Notes under the pieces: model-generated | The model's database searches: none | Seen by the model: the letters and a program-made list of their open reading frames with translations, nothing else | Told to the model about the DNA's origin: nothing | Assembly: GCF_029350975.1 (NCBI RefSeq) | Contig: NZ_JARKMR010000003.1 | Span: forward strand, 291,908 to 355,907 | DNA from: Maribacter zhoushanensis | GTDB lineage: Bacteria; Bacteroidota; Bacteroidia; Flavobacteriales; Flavobacteriaceae | Length of the DNA stretch: 64,000 nt | Direction of reading: 5' to 3' | Position numbers and translations under genes: made by a program | Shown: piece by piece, positions 1 to 9,087 of the stretch | Layout of the letters: the number at the start of each line of letters is the position of its first letter | Position numbering within the stretch: position 1 is the stretch's first letter

Positions 1-265
1 AGGCGGTCATCATGATAACGGATATATGCGATGCTTTTTTCTTAATTTCTCGTAGCCAATACAAACCCTCGTTGCCGGTATTCACTCCGGCAGAGAAATT
101 CATGTCCAATAATATAATGTCGATCTCTTTTAGGTTAGGGAAAGACGTAAGCAGGTTCGGGTTAGAAATGGTTTGAACACTTTTATATTCAAACTGCAAC
201 AATATCTCTAAAGCGCTCAATACACTTTTGGTATCATCTACAACAAGTATTTTAGCATCTATCAT
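1..265 (-). CDS. Response regulator receiver domain, partial (probably NtrC-type)
   Basis: I translated this from the minus strand; it starts at the ATG whose complement is at 263-265 and runs off the left edge of the window. The 88 visible residues begin MIDAKILVVDDTKSVLSALE. They show the acidic pair DD near residues 10-11, the phospho-acceptor Asp in IILLDMNFS (about residue 55) and the switch Thr in VIMMTA at the edge, which is a complete receiver-domain core. It is divergently oriented from the TolC-type gene, and two palindromic operators lie between them (324-362). The repeated sigma-54-like promoters downstream suggest that the missing part carries an AAA+ sigma-54 activator domain and a Fis-type HTH, but that part is not visible. 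A LuxR- or LytTR-type output cannot be excluded. Confidence 0.85.
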   Translation of the reverse strand, partial: MIDAKILVVDDTKSVLSALEILLQFEYKSVQTISNPNLLTSFPNLKEIDIILLDMNFSAGVNTGNEGLYWLREIKKKASHISVIMMTA

Positions 266-323
266 GGTAACAATCTATTAACTCATTTAAATCTACACAT
301 AGCAATTTGTATTTTCATAGTAG

Positions 324-362
324 TGTAAAAATATTTGACATTATCTGTACAACATTTTTACA
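324..362. promoter_or_regulatory. Tandem palindromic operator pair, copy 1
   Basis: Two 17-bp imperfect palindromes, TGTAAAAATATTTGACA (324-340) and TGTACAACATTTTTACA (346-362), start 22 bp apart. The same pair with the same spacing recurs at 8996-9034 and 14116-14154. Copy 1 lies between the divergent response regulator and the TolC-type gene, 63 bp before a -24-like TGGCACG. Position and spacing fit upstream activator sites for a dimeric sigma-54 enhancer-binding protein. The identity of the binding protein is inferred. Confidence 0.75.
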
Positions 363-425
363 CTAAAAAAATATTCTATTCTTTTAAATGGATGTAATAA
401 ACTGTAAATCAATAAATTAAATTTG

Positions 426-443
426 TGGCACGCATATAGTATA
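426..443 (+). promoter_or_regulatory. Sigma-54-like -24/-12 promoter of the tolC-hlyD-ABC unit
   Basis: TGGCACGCATATAGTATA contains a perfect -24 motif TGGCACG. At the -12 position it has TAGT rather than the usual TTGC. The same TGGCA(C/T)-N5-TAG arrangement recurs before the third and fifth permease genes. The start codon of the first gene is 24 bp after the element. Confidence 0.6.
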
Positions 444-466
444 AAGAATGGCATACCAATTAAGAA

Positions 467-1813
467 ATGAACAGAAAATTTAAAATAACGACACTTTTAC
501 TACTCTCTATTTGGAGTTCTATAATGGCTCAAGATAGTTGGACTTTAGATGAATGCGTTGCTTTTGCATTAGAACATAATTTGCAGTTAAACGATTTTAA
601 ATATACCGACCAAGCTAATAGAGAAACGTACAGACAATCGGTTCGTAATTTATTACCATCGGTAAATGCTTCTTCAAGCTACCTTATTAATTATGGTAGA
701 GCAGAAGATCCAAATACCGGAACATTCGTAAATCAAGATTTCTATTCTAACAATTATTCTTTGGAGTCTTCCATTGATTTATTTCAGGGATTTCAGAAAA
801 TCAATGCAATTAAAGCTTCTAAGTTGTTGTACAAAGCAACACAGGAAGAAGTATTGCAGCAAAAATATTTGTTAGCGTTTAGAGTGATGCAAGCCTTTTA
901 CGATATTCAGTTTTTTGAAGGATTGGTAGAAATCTCTAAAGAACAACTAACAGTATCACAATCTAATTACAATTTGGTAGCAAAACAGGTAGAATTAGGG
1001 TTGAAAGCTGGTGCAGATCTATATGAGGCAGAATCATTACTGTTAACTGATAAGTTGAACGTAACACAAAGTAACAATCAATTGGCTTCGGCAAAGTTGA
1101 CTTTGATTCAGGAAATGAATTTGGAGAATACCTCAGACATAACTATTCATAAAGACTTAGAAGAAATAGTATCGGAATTTAATAGCCAAGAAATAAAATC
1201 TGATTCTGTTTATACTGAAGCCCGGGAATTTTTACCACTAATAAAGGCGCAAGAATTTAGAACCAAGGCAGCTAAAAAACAAGTGGCAATTTCTAGAGGA
1301 AGGTTATACCCGTCCCTATCTTTCTTTGCTGGCATTGGTACAGGTTATTTTGAAACTACGAGAGATACTTTAGGCAATACGTTACCATTTAGACAACAGT
1401 TTAGAGATAACACATCACAATATTTAGGATTAAATTTAAATGTACCTATTAGTAATGGCTGGTCTGCAAGATCACGTATAAAGCAATCTAAAATTGAAAA
1501 GCTACGAGCAGAAAATAATTTAAAGACTCAAGAGCAAGAATTGTTTCAGACCATTCAACAGTTGGTGCAAGAGTATAACTCATTGTTGGTAGAACTGGTA
1601 CAGAGCAATCAAAAAATGGAAGCTCAGAACTTGGCTTTCACCATTGCACAAAAACGATATGAAAAAGGATTAATAAATGCCTTGGAACTTTTTACTGCCA
1701 AGAATTTATATGCCAGTGCACAAAATGAAAACTTACAGGTAAAACTGCGATCAGAAATAAACAAGAGTACATTAGATTTTTACAGAGGCTTGCCAGTTTT
1801 CGATATCAATTAG
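467..1813 (+). CDS. TolC-family outer membrane efflux protein
   Basis: 448 aa. Residues 1-21 form a signal peptide (MNRKFKITTLLLLSIWSSIMA). The mature part begins QDSWTLDECVAFALEHN, the usual opening of OEP-family proteins, and contains two repeats of long alpha-helical segments with short beta stretches (for example SLSFFAGIGTGY and LNLNVPISNGWSARSRI). The family trimerises to form an outer membrane beta-barrel plus periplasmic tunnel, through which cytoplasmic or periplasmic substrates leave the cell. It is the first gene of the sigma-54-like unit and lies 50 bp before an HlyD-type adaptor, so it probably supplies the exit channel for the ABC permeases downstream. The substrate cannot be read from sequence. 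Length is normal for the family. Confidence 0.93.
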   Translation: MNRKFKITTLLLLSIWSSIMAQDSWTLDECVAFALEHNLQLNDFKYTDQANRETYRQSVRNLLPSVNASSSYLINYGRAEDPNTGTFVNQDFYSNNYSLESSIDLFQGFQKINAIKASKLLYKATQEEVLQQKYLLAFRVMQAFYDIQFFEGLVEISKEQLTVSQSNYNLVAKQVELGLKAGADLYEAESLLLTDKLNVTQSNNQLASAKLTLIQEMNLENTSDITIHKDLEEIVSEFNSQEIKSDSVYTEAREFLPLIKAQEFRTKAAKKQVAISRGRLYPSLSFFAGIGTGYFETTRDTLGNTLPFRQQFRDNTSQYLGLNLNVPISNGWSARSRIKQSKIEKLRAENNLKTQEQELFQTIQQLVQEYNSLLVELVQSNQKMEAQNLAFTIAQKRYEKGLINALELFTAKNLYASAQNENLQVKLRSEINKSTLDFYRGLPVFDIN

Positions 1814-1863
1814 AAATGGAGCTCTGAGATTAACGATTAAAGAACAAAGAATAAACGATTACG

Positions 1864-3114
1864 ATGGATATAAAATTAGAAAAGAAAAAAGGATTGAAGC
1901 CAAAACACTTCGGCTACATCGCATTGGGTGTATTACTGTTATTTGTTGGGTATCAACTATTGTTTGCCAATTCAGTATCAACTTTTAGAACAGAAAAAGA
2001 CAAGCTTTCGGTCGCGGAGGTTACTGCAGGTAAATTTGATGATTACATTACCATAAACGGAAATGTAGCACCAATAGCTACCATTTATATGGATGCCTAT
2101 GAAGGTGGTCGTGTAAGTGAAAAGTTGATTGAAGAAGGTACCATGGTAAAGAAAGGCGACATTATTTTGAAGCTTGAAAATATGAATTTGTACGAACAAA
2201 TTTTAGCTAGCGAAAGTAACTTGGCTTTAAAGCAGAACGACTTGCGTTCTACCAAATTAAGTTTTGATTCAAGACAGGTAGAAGGCAGAAGATCGTTGGC
2301 TACCGTAAGCACAGATTTACAACGATTAAAAAGAAACTACGAGCAGAACAAAGCTTTGTTCGATGAGGAATTGATATCTAGAGAGGCATATCAATTATCA
2401 AAAGAGAACTATGAATTATCTCAAAAGCAACACGAAATTGTGAAGTTACAGACAGAACAAGATGATGAGTTAAGAGAAACTTCATTAAGAGGGCTTGATA
2501 CTGATTTGGCACGTATGCAAAAAACATTGGGCATGGTGTACCAAAGACTAGACCACCTAAATGTACGAGCGCCTGCAGATGGTCAGTTAGGATTTTTAGA
2601 TGCGGAAATTGGGCAAAGCATATCGCAAGGGCAACGTATTGGTCAGGTAAATGTGTTGACAGATTATAAGATCGAAGCTGAAATAGATGAACATTATATT
2701 GATAGGGTTAAAAGAGATTTAGTAGCGGTTTTAGAGCGTAACGGTACCGAATTTTCATTACGATTAAGAAAAGTATATCCAGAAGTTAGAAACGGTAGGT
2801 TTAAAGTAGATTTAGTATTTACAGATAATAAGCCAGAGACCATTCGTTCAGGACAGAGCTACAATATTAAATTACAATTGGGCGAGTCTAACGATGCGCT
2901 TTTATTACCAAAAGGAAGCTTTTTTCAAAGTACCGGTGGGCAATGGATATTTGTTGTAAATGCTGATGGAGGTGAAGCTATTAAAAGAAACATTAGAATA
3001 GGGAAACAAAATTCAAGATACTATGAAGTATTGGAAGGCTTGGAACCTGGTGAAAAAGTAATAACCAGTAACTATGATAATTTTGGGGAAGCCGAAAGAA
3101 TAGTGTTGAAATAG
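1864..3114 (+). CDS. HlyD/MacA-type periplasmic adaptor of a tripartite efflux pump
   Basis: 416 aa membrane-fusion protein. A short basic cytoplasmic start (LEKKKGLKPKHFG) is followed by one membrane segment at about 17-35. The barrel-sandwich (lipoyl-like) halves are at about 65-110 (EKLIEEGTMVKKGDIILKLE) and 235-260 (RAPADGQLGFLDAEIGQSIS). A coiled-coil hairpin lies between them at about 115-225, and the beta-barrel and membrane-proximal domains follow, ending in EGLEPGEKVITSN. The family bridges an inner membrane transporter to a TolC channel. It sits 50 bp downstream of the TolC gene and 149 bp upstream of the ATPase, with a GC-rich palindrome in that second gap. Confidence 0.93.
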   Translation: MDIKLEKKKGLKPKHFGYIALGVLLLFVGYQLLFANSVSTFRTEKDKLSVAEVTAGKFDDYITINGNVAPIATIYMDAYEGGRVSEKLIEEGTMVKKGDIILKLENMNLYEQILASESNLALKQNDLRSTKLSFDSRQVEGRRSLATVSTDLQRLKRNYEQNKALFDEELISREAYQLSKENYELSQKQHEIVKLQTEQDDELRETSLRGLDTDLARMQKTLGMVYQRLDHLNVRAPADGQLGFLDAEIGQSISQGQRIGQVNVLTDYKIEAEIDEHYIDRVKRDLVAVLERNGTEFSLRLRKVYPEVRNGRFKVDLVFTDNKPETIRSGQSYNIKLQLGESNDALLLPKGSFFQSTGGQWIFVVNADGGEAIKRNIRIGKQNSRYYEVLEGLEPGEKVITSNYDNFGEAERIVLK

Positions 3115-3172
3115 CTTCGGCTCCGCTCAGCTACCTATAAAGTTCAGTTTCGAACTCTGAGCGTAGCCGAAG
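3115..3172. repeat. REP-like GC-rich palindrome
   Basis: Left arm CTTCGGCTCCGCTCAG (3115-3130) pairs with right arm CTGAGCGTAGCCGAAG (3157-3172) over 16 positions with one mismatch, with a 26-nt loop. It begins directly after the hlyD-type stop codon. The arm resembles the TGAGCGCAGTCGAGA piece at 32088-32102, so this is probably a dispersed intergenic repeat. It could also fold in mRNA and lower expression of downstream genes. Confidence 0.7.
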
Positions 3173-3263
3173 GGTGAAAAGGACGAAAGAATAGTATTAA
3201 ATAAACAAAACTGTCACATCTGAGAATTCTCGATGTCATTATAACAATCAAAAACAAAGGAAA

Positions 3264-3959
3264 ATGATCACCATTACAGACCTTAAAAAGAGTTTTAGAA
3301 CAGAAGAAGTAGAAACCTTGGCATTGAACAGTGTCAACCTAAAAGTAGAAGACGGCGAGTTTGTGGCTATAATGGGTCCGTCTGGCTGCGGTAAATCTAC
3401 TTTATTGAATATTATAGGTATGCTAGACAACCCAACTGATGGTAGTTACAATTTTGCAGGTAACGAAGTTGGTGGTTTAAAAGAAAGCGAAAGAACACAA
3501 TTACGTAAAGGTAACTTAGGTTTTGTATTTCAAAGTTTTAACCTTATTGATGAGCTTACGGTTTTTGAGAATGTAGAGCTGCCACTTATCTATTTGAAAA
3601 TGGGTAAGGCAGAGCGCAAGGAAAAAGTTATGAAAGTGCTTGAGCGAATGAAAATAGCGCATAGGGAAAAGCATTTTCCACAACAATTATCAGGTGGTCA
3701 ACAACAGCGTGTGGCAATATCTAGAGCGGTAGTAACCAACCCAAAATTAATATTAGCCGATGAGCCAACAGGTAACCTAGATTCTAAAAATGGAATAGAG
3801 GTAATGAACCTATTGACCGAATTAAACCAAGAAGGTACCACCATAGTTATGGTAACGCACTCTGATAGAGACTCGCATTATGCACATAGAGTAGTTAATC
3901 TATTTGATGGTCAAATAGTAACTGAAAGTCAAAACAGGGCAATTGGGGCTATGATGTAG
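3264..3959 (+). CDS. ABC transporter ATP-binding protein, LolD/MacB type (ATPase 1)
   Basis: 231 aa nucleotide-binding subunit. Motifs seen: Walker A GPSGCGKST at 38-46, Q-loop in GFVFQSFN at about 86-93, signature LSGGQQQR at 142-149, Walker B LILADEPTG at 162-170, D-loop NLDS at 171-174 and switch His199 in MVTHS. All key residues are canonical. Proteins of this type pair with FtsX/MacB-fold permeases and act as mechanotransmission pumps rather than classical importers or exporters. It is flanked by the adaptor gene and by the first of eight permeases, so it is the likely motor for at least the first units. The 202-bp gap before the first permease carries a GC-rich repeat. Confidence 0.94.
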   Translation: MITITDLKKSFRTEEVETLALNSVNLKVEDGEFVAIMGPSGCGKSTLLNIIGMLDNPTDGSYNFAGNEVGGLKESERTQLRKGNLGFVFQSFNLIDELTVFENVELPLIYLKMGKAERKEKVMKVLERMKIAHREKHFPQQLSGGQQQRVAISRAVVTNPKLILADEPTGNLDSKNGIEVMNLLTELNQEGTTIVMVTHSDRDSHYAHRVVNLFDGQIVTESQNRAIGAMM

Positions 3960-4100
3960 ATCCTCCATGCCCTCGAAGGGGTTGAAAAAGAGTTTATTCA
4001 TCAATCAATTATTAGCTCTTTTAATTAAGAGGAGCTGAGGAATAATCAACCAAAAAAATAAACCTATCCCTTAATCACGGATAATAGAGTACCATCAATC

Positions 4101-4146
4101 AATCACCAAACCATTCTCCCTCCTCTGGAGGGAGCTACGGGGAGGA
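4101..4146. repeat. Dispersed GC-rich hairpin element, copy 1
   Basis: The element begins with AATCACCAAACCATTC and contains a perfect 8-bp hairpin, CTCCCTCC (4116-4123) with GGAGGGAG (4127-4134), followed by a GGGGAGGA tail. A close copy lies at 6581-6626. Both sit just before a permease gene. The 203-bp gap 3960-4161 shows nothing else apart from a small CCCTCGAAGGGG palindrome near 3970. Confidence 0.75.
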
Positions 4147-4161
4147 TTAAATCAAAAAATC

Positions 4162-6579
4162 ATGTTCAGAAACCATCTTAAAATTGCTTGGAGAAGTATA
4201 AAAAAAGATAAGTTGTTCGCTGCTATAAAAATTGGTGGTTTTGCCATGGGCATAGCAGCTTGTCTTTTAATAGCATTGTTCATTGGTAGTGAGGTAGGTT
4301 ATGACCAGCATTATATCAAAAAAGAGCAGTTATATAGGGTTGTGCTGCAAGGTATGTATAAGGGAGAGGTGATGAAAAGCACACATTTTCAATTACCATT
4401 TGCCGATGCCCTACAAAATGATTTCCCTGAAATTCTTAAAGCAGGAAAAGTAAATAGTACCGGAATTTTTGGAGCAGGTAAACGTGGTGTTAGATTGGAC
4501 GGCGCATCAAAAAACAATTTAGAAGATGGCTTTCTGTTGGCGGACCAAGAAGCATTTGATATTCTGGAAGTGGAATTGATACAAGGCAATACGGCAACGG
4601 CGTTAGTAAATCCTAAATCCATCGTAATTTCAGAATTAAAGGCGGAAAAATATTTTAAAGGGGCAACCATTTTGGGCGAAACCATTATTTTAGATAATGA
4701 TGCCAGTGCTCTGTATACCGTAACAGGTGTCATGAAAGATTCACCAAAAAATTCTCATTTATCATATGATTTTCTACTTCCTATAGAAGATACCAATGCC
4801 AGTTGGACCAATCAGAATTATTTCACCTATGTTTTAGTAGATCCCAATACCGATATTCAGCAATTGGAGCAAAAGATGGTTTCCATAGTTGAAAAATATA
4901 TCATTCCGGCACAAAGAGAGCGCGGGCGTGCGCCAGATTTTATAGATGTACTAAGAACCATGGAGTATAAACTTCAGCCCATTACCGATATTCATTTGTA
5001 TTCTGATCTTAAAATGGCAGACGGACTAAAGCATGGCGATATTCGTTTTGTTTGGCTTTTCGCGTCAATTGCCGGTTTTGTATTGCTGTTGGCGGTAATC
5101 AATTTTATAAATCTTTCTACCGCAAAATCTGCCAATAGAGCTAAAGAGGTAGGGTTGAGAAAAACAATTGGGGCTTATAAAGGCAATTTGGTAGCTCAGT
5201 TCATGATAGAGTCAATGGTATTCAGTTTTATATCTTTTATTCTTGGTGTTGTATTGGCGTGGGCACTATTACCATCTTTCAACTCCATTGCATCAAAATC
5301 TATTGAAATGCCTTGGTCTGCTTGGTGGTTTGCTCCAATAATATTAGTTGCTTCAGTTTTAGTAGGTGCTTTGGCAGGGCTGTATCCAGCATTTTATTTA
5401 TCGGCTTTTAAACCAGTGAACGTTTTAAAAGGAAGTTTGAGCATTGGTAATAAAAGTGGGAAATTAAGAAGCGGACTCGTTATTTTTCAATTCACCACAT
5501 CTGTAATTTTAATCATTGCAACATTGATTATTTATCAGCAGATGGACTTTATTCTCCAAAAAGAATTGGGCTATGATAAAGAACAAGTAGTTATCCTTGA
5601 AGGAACAGGTGTTTTGGGTACCAGTGCCGAAAATTTTAAAGAACAATTACTGCAGTTACCTCAAGTTAAATCGGCAACAATTACAAATTATGTACCAGTA
5701 GATGGCGGTAGTAGAAATGGAAATACCTTTAGAAGAAAAGATGAAGGTAATGAAGGTAGAGGTATACCTGCCCAAATTTGGAGAGTAGATTACGATTATA
5801 TTGAAACCTTGGGTATTACCTTAAAATCGGGCAGAGATTTCTCTAAGCAATTTGCGTCAGATTCTTTAAGTAGCATTATTATAAATACCAATATGCAAAG
5901 AGAGTTGGGCTTGGAGAATGCCGTTGGTAAAGAAATCAATAATAATGGTCAATTATTTACGATAATTGGGGTGGTGGATGATTTTCATTTTAAGTCATTA
6001 AAAGAAGATATTTCATCACTGTCATTGGTAATAGGTAAAGATTTAGGCGCTATATCTCTTAAATTGGAGAAGGGTAATGTGAATGAGGCTTTAGCTTCTA
6101 TAGCATCGGTTTGGGATAGCAATGTTCCTAGTCAGTCTATCAATTACAGCTTTTTGGACCAAGAGTTTAGTAGTATGCATGATGATGTGGAACGTATGGG
6201 TAAAATATTCAACAGTTTTGCGCTATTTGCTATACTGGTAGCGTGCTTAGGGTTATTTGCATTGTCCGCTTTTATGGTAGAACAACGCAAAAAGGAAATA
6301 AGTATCAGGCTGGTTTTGGGGGCGCCGTTCAAGAGTATTTATCAATTGCTCACATTAGATTTTATGAAGCTTATTTTACTATCGATTGTAATAGCAATTC
6401 CTATAGGGGGGTATATGATGAGCCGTTGGTTAGAAGATTTTGCCTACCATATTACCATTGGTTGGAGCATTTTTTTTATGGCGGGTTTAATTGCATTGAC
6501 CATTGCTATCGTAACCATAAGCTACCAATCTGTGAATGCAGCTTTAATACAGCCTTTAAAAAGCTTACGAAAAGAATAA
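4162..6579 (+). CDS. FtsX/MacB-type ABC permease 1 of 8
   Basis: 805 aa with an internally duplicated permease layout shared by all eight neighbours. A cytoplasmic N-terminus (LKIAWRSIKKDK) and TM1 (about 18-46) precede a large periplasmic MacB_PCD-like domain (about 50-290). Then come TM2-4 (about 295-420), TM5 (about 435-461), a second periplasmic domain (about 470-675) and TM6-8 (about 680-797). Each half has one FtsX four-helix unit, so one chain could act as a pseudo-dimer. The first coupling helix is AKEVGLRKTIGA. The second is KEISIRLVLGA, where Leu replaces the Lys kept in all seven paralogues. The C-terminus QPLKSLRKE also departs from the NPVKSLRTE of the others. Confidence 0.93.
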   Translation: MFRNHLKIAWRSIKKDKLFAAIKIGGFAMGIAACLLIALFIGSEVGYDQHYIKKEQLYRVVLQGMYKGEVMKSTHFQLPFADALQNDFPEILKAGKVNSTGIFGAGKRGVRLDGASKNNLEDGFLLADQEAFDILEVELIQGNTATALVNPKSIVISELKAEKYFKGATILGETIILDNDASALYTVTGVMKDSPKNSHLSYDFLLPIEDTNASWTNQNYFTYVLVDPNTDIQQLEQKMVSIVEKYIIPAQRERGRAPDFIDVLRTMEYKLQPITDIHLYSDLKMADGLKHGDIRFVWLFASIAGFVLLLAVINFINLSTAKSANRAKEVGLRKTIGAYKGNLVAQFMIESMVFSFISFILGVVLAWALLPSFNSIASKSIEMPWSAWWFAPIILVASVLVGALAGLYPAFYLSAFKPVNVLKGSLSIGNKSGKLRSGLVIFQFTTSVILIIATLIIYQQMDFILQKELGYDKEQVVILEGTGVLGTSAENFKEQLLQLPQVKSATITNYVPVDGGSRNGNTFRRKDEGNEGRGIPAQIWRVDYDYIETLGITLKSGRDFSKQFASDSLSSIIINTNMQRELGLENAVGKEINNNGQLFTIIGVVDDFHFKSLKEDISSLSLVIGKDLGAISLKLEKGNVNEALASIASVWDSNVPSQSINYSFLDQEFSSMHDDVERMGKIFNSFALFAILVACLGLFALSAFMVEQRKKEISIRLVLGAPFKSIYQLLTLDFMKLILLSIVIAIPIGGYMMSRWLEDFAYHITIGWSIFFMAGLIALTIAIVTISYQSVNAALIQPLKSLRKE

Positions 6580-6580
6580 A

Positions 6581-6626
6581 AATCACCAAACCATTCCCCT
6601 TCTTTTGGAGGGGGCTAGGGGGAGGA
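6581..6626. repeat. Dispersed GC-rich hairpin element, copy 2
   Basis: This shares the 16-base start AATCACCAAACCATTC with the copy at 4101-4146. It carries an imperfect hairpin, CCCCTTC (6597-6603) with GGAGGGG (6607-6613), and the tail CTAGGGGGAGGA. It fills the 61-bp gap between permeases 1 and 2 and ends 14 bp before the start codon. Confidence 0.75.
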
Positions 6627-6640
6627 AAAAAACGAGAATC

Positions 6641-8989
6641 ATGATTAAGAACTATATAAAAATAGCTTGGAGAAACCTTTGGAAAAATAAGGGGTACAGC
6701 ATGTTGAATATTTTCGGTCTCGCAATAGGTATTACTTGTGCGGCAATGATTTTGCTTTGGGTAGAAGATGAGGTAGGTTATGATACCAACTTTGAGAAGC
6801 AGGATGTTGTGTATTATGTACCAACAAATCAACAATATGAAGGCGAGTGGCGTACATTTTTTCAAGCTACTCCCGGTCCGTTAGCACGGGTTTTAAAAGA
6901 TGAGGTGCCAGGTATAGTTGGGTCTGCAAGAACAAAAGGTGAAGATTTTTTGTTTCAAGTAGAAGAAACATCTATTAATAAATTTGGACGATACGCGGAT
7001 CCAGACTTTTTAAGCATGTTTAGTCTCTCATTTGTAGAAGGCAATTTAGAAACCGCTTTTAATGATGTGGATGCCATGGTTATCTCACAAGAAACGGCTA
7101 CTCAATTATTTGGTAAAAATACTTCTGCTATTAACAAAGTAATTAAAATAAACAACAAAACAAGTTATACTGTTTCAGGAGTTTATGAAGATTTGCCACA
7201 AAATGTAACCTATAGTTTTGATTGGGTTGTCCCTTTTGAACGGTTTGCAAAAGATAATGAATGGGTGAAAGAATATGGTGCAAATTTTTCCGACACTTTT
7301 GTAGAACTTTCTCCAGAGGCAAATTTTGATGTTGTCAATAATAAGGTAAAGGCAATACTACCTATGAAAACGGAAGATGACGAAACCATAGCCTTTTTGT
7401 TTTCTATGAAAGACTGGCATTTAAGGTCGGCTTTTGAAGGAGGTAAAAATATAGGAGGGCAAATAACGTATGTAAGACTGTTCAGCCTAATAGCCATCAT
7501 TATTTTATTGATTGCCTGTATCAACTTTATGAACTTGGCTACCGCTAGAAGTGAAAAACGGGCGAATGAGGTTGGTGTACGTAAGGTATTGGGCTCAGGA
7601 AGAAAAGGTTTAATATCTCAGTTTATGGCAGAAGCTATCATCACGGCAACATTATCTGCTGTACTTAGTGTGCTGTTGTTAAAATTACTGGTGCCACAGT
7701 TTAATATGATGATAGATAAACAGCTAGATTTTAGTTTGTTCAACCCTACTCATATGTTGACTTTGGTTGGCATTACATTGCTATGTGGTATTATTGCGGG
7801 TTGGTATCCTGCGTTCTATTTGTCTTCTTTTAAACCTGTTGATGTATTAAAAGGGGCAAGAAGGGCAAAAGGTAGCGCATCATTTATTAGAAAAGGATTG
7901 GTAGCTACGCAGTTCGTAGTATCTATCGTATTTATCATATGTACCATTATCGTCTACCAACAAGTACAACATGTAAAAGGGCGCGATTTGGGTTACAATA
8001 AAGAAAATCTGGTGAAGATTCCCGTTACCGGAGACATGATTAAAAATTTCGCTCCTATAGAGGAAGAAATGAAAGCTTCGGGGATTATAGAAAGCATCGG
8101 ACTCATAAATTCCGATATTTTATCCGGAGGAAATAATACATCTGGGTTAAGCTGGCAAGGTGGTGTAGATACAGAAGACGTATTGGTTTCAGTAAGAGAT
8201 ATTACGGCAGATTTTTTCAATACCGCTGGTTTGGAGATTATTGAAGGGCGAGGGTTTAGTCACAATCCCGCTCAAGACAGTGTCAACATTATTGTAAGTG
8301 AATCGTTCGCAAAATTAATGGGTAGCGGTAGCGCAATTGGTAAAACTATTGAAGAAGATTACCCGGTAATTGGGGTGGTAAAGGATTATGTCTATGGTGA
8401 TATGTATGGCTCTAGTGATCCGGTCATATTTTTTAATGACCCAAGCCAAGGGCGTTTTATGTATGTAAAAACAAAATCGGGCTTTGCAACAACGGCGGCA
8501 TTGGCTACTATGGAAACAGCATTGAAAAAATTTAATCCTGCATTTCCTTTTGAATATGAATTTGTAGATGACACTTACGATGCCAAATTTAAAAGTGAGA
8601 AGCTGATAGGAAACCTCTCTCAAGTTTTTGCACTGCTTGCCATATTAATTTCTTGTTTAGGGTTGTTCGGATTATCAGCTTTCACTGCCGATCAGCGTAG
8701 AAAGGAAATTGGCGTACGAAAGGTTCTAGGTTCAAGTATAGCAGGTATTGTGGGCTTATTATCCAAAGATTTTATGCAATTGGTATTCTTGGCAATAATT
8801 ATTGCGATACCTATTGCATGGTTGATAATGCAGAATTGGTTAGAAGGTTTTGCATACAGAACTTCAATTAATGCTTGGGCGTTCATAATTGCCGGAGCAG
8901 TAGCTATTGTGATAGCCTTATTGACCATTAGTTTTCAGGCTATTAATGCAGCAAGGGTTAACCCAGTAAAAAGTCTAAGAACAGAGTAG
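6641..8989 (+). CDS. FtsX/MacB-type ABC permease 2 of 8
   Basis: 782 aa from the ATG at 6641. I chose it over an upstream in-frame start at 6605 because MIKNYIKIAWRNLWKNK aligns with the paralogues, while the upstream extension reads through the GC-rich repeat. Coupling helices are NEVGVRKVLGS and KEIGVRKVLGS, and the C-terminus is NPVKSLRTE. The first periplasmic domain ends in FLFSMKDWHLRS, a motif also present in permease 5 (FLFPMKDWYLRS) but not in permeases 1 and 3. Permeases 2 and 5 therefore form a subgroup. It is the last gene before the second operator/promoter module. Confidence 0.92.
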   Translation: MIKNYIKIAWRNLWKNKGYSMLNIFGLAIGITCAAMILLWVEDEVGYDTNFEKQDVVYYVPTNQQYEGEWRTFFQATPGPLARVLKDEVPGIVGSARTKGEDFLFQVEETSINKFGRYADPDFLSMFSLSFVEGNLETAFNDVDAMVISQETATQLFGKNTSAINKVIKINNKTSYTVSGVYEDLPQNVTYSFDWVVPFERFAKDNEWVKEYGANFSDTFVELSPEANFDVVNNKVKAILPMKTEDDETIAFLFSMKDWHLRSAFEGGKNIGGQITYVRLFSLIAIIILLIACINFMNLATARSEKRANEVGVRKVLGSGRKGLISQFMAEAIITATLSAVLSVLLLKLLVPQFNMMIDKQLDFSLFNPTHMLTLVGITLLCGIIAGWYPAFYLSSFKPVDVLKGARRAKGSASFIRKGLVATQFVVSIVFIICTIIVYQQVQHVKGRDLGYNKENLVKIPVTGDMIKNFAPIEEEMKASGIIESIGLINSDILSGGNNTSGLSWQGGVDTEDVLVSVRDITADFFNTAGLEIIEGRGFSHNPAQDSVNIIVSESFAKLMGSGSAIGKTIEEDYPVIGVVKDYVYGDMYGSSDPVIFFNDPSQGRFMYVKTKSGFATTAALATMETALKKFNPAFPFEYEFVDDTYDAKFKSEKLIGNLSQVFALLAILISCLGLFGLSAFTADQRRKEIGVRKVLGSSIAGIVGLLSKDFMQLVFLAIIIAIPIAWLIMQNWLEGFAYRTSINAWAFIIAGAVAIVIALLTISFQAINAARVNPVKSLRTE

Positions 8990-8995
8990 TGGCTT

Positions 8996-9034
8996 TGTAA
9001 ATATATTGGACATAATCTGTCTAAATATTTGACA
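8996..9034. promoter_or_regulatory. Tandem palindromic operator pair, copy 2
   Basis: TGTAAATATATTGGACA (8996-9012) and TGTCTAAATATTTGACA (9018-9034) start 22 bp apart, matching the spacing at 324 and 14116. The pair begins 7 bp after the stop of permease 2 and lies 53 bp before the TGGCAT element at 9088. Confidence 0.75.
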
Positions 9035-9087
9035 TTTAGTATTTTGTGTATTTACATAAATAACTGAAAATCAATATTTTATATTTT

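Noticed and set aside
6243-6644. 133-codon plus-strand frame overlapping the end of permease 1
   Set aside because: It is an alternative frame of the permease gene that reads on through the GC-rich repeat; no known motif and no room for a separate gene.
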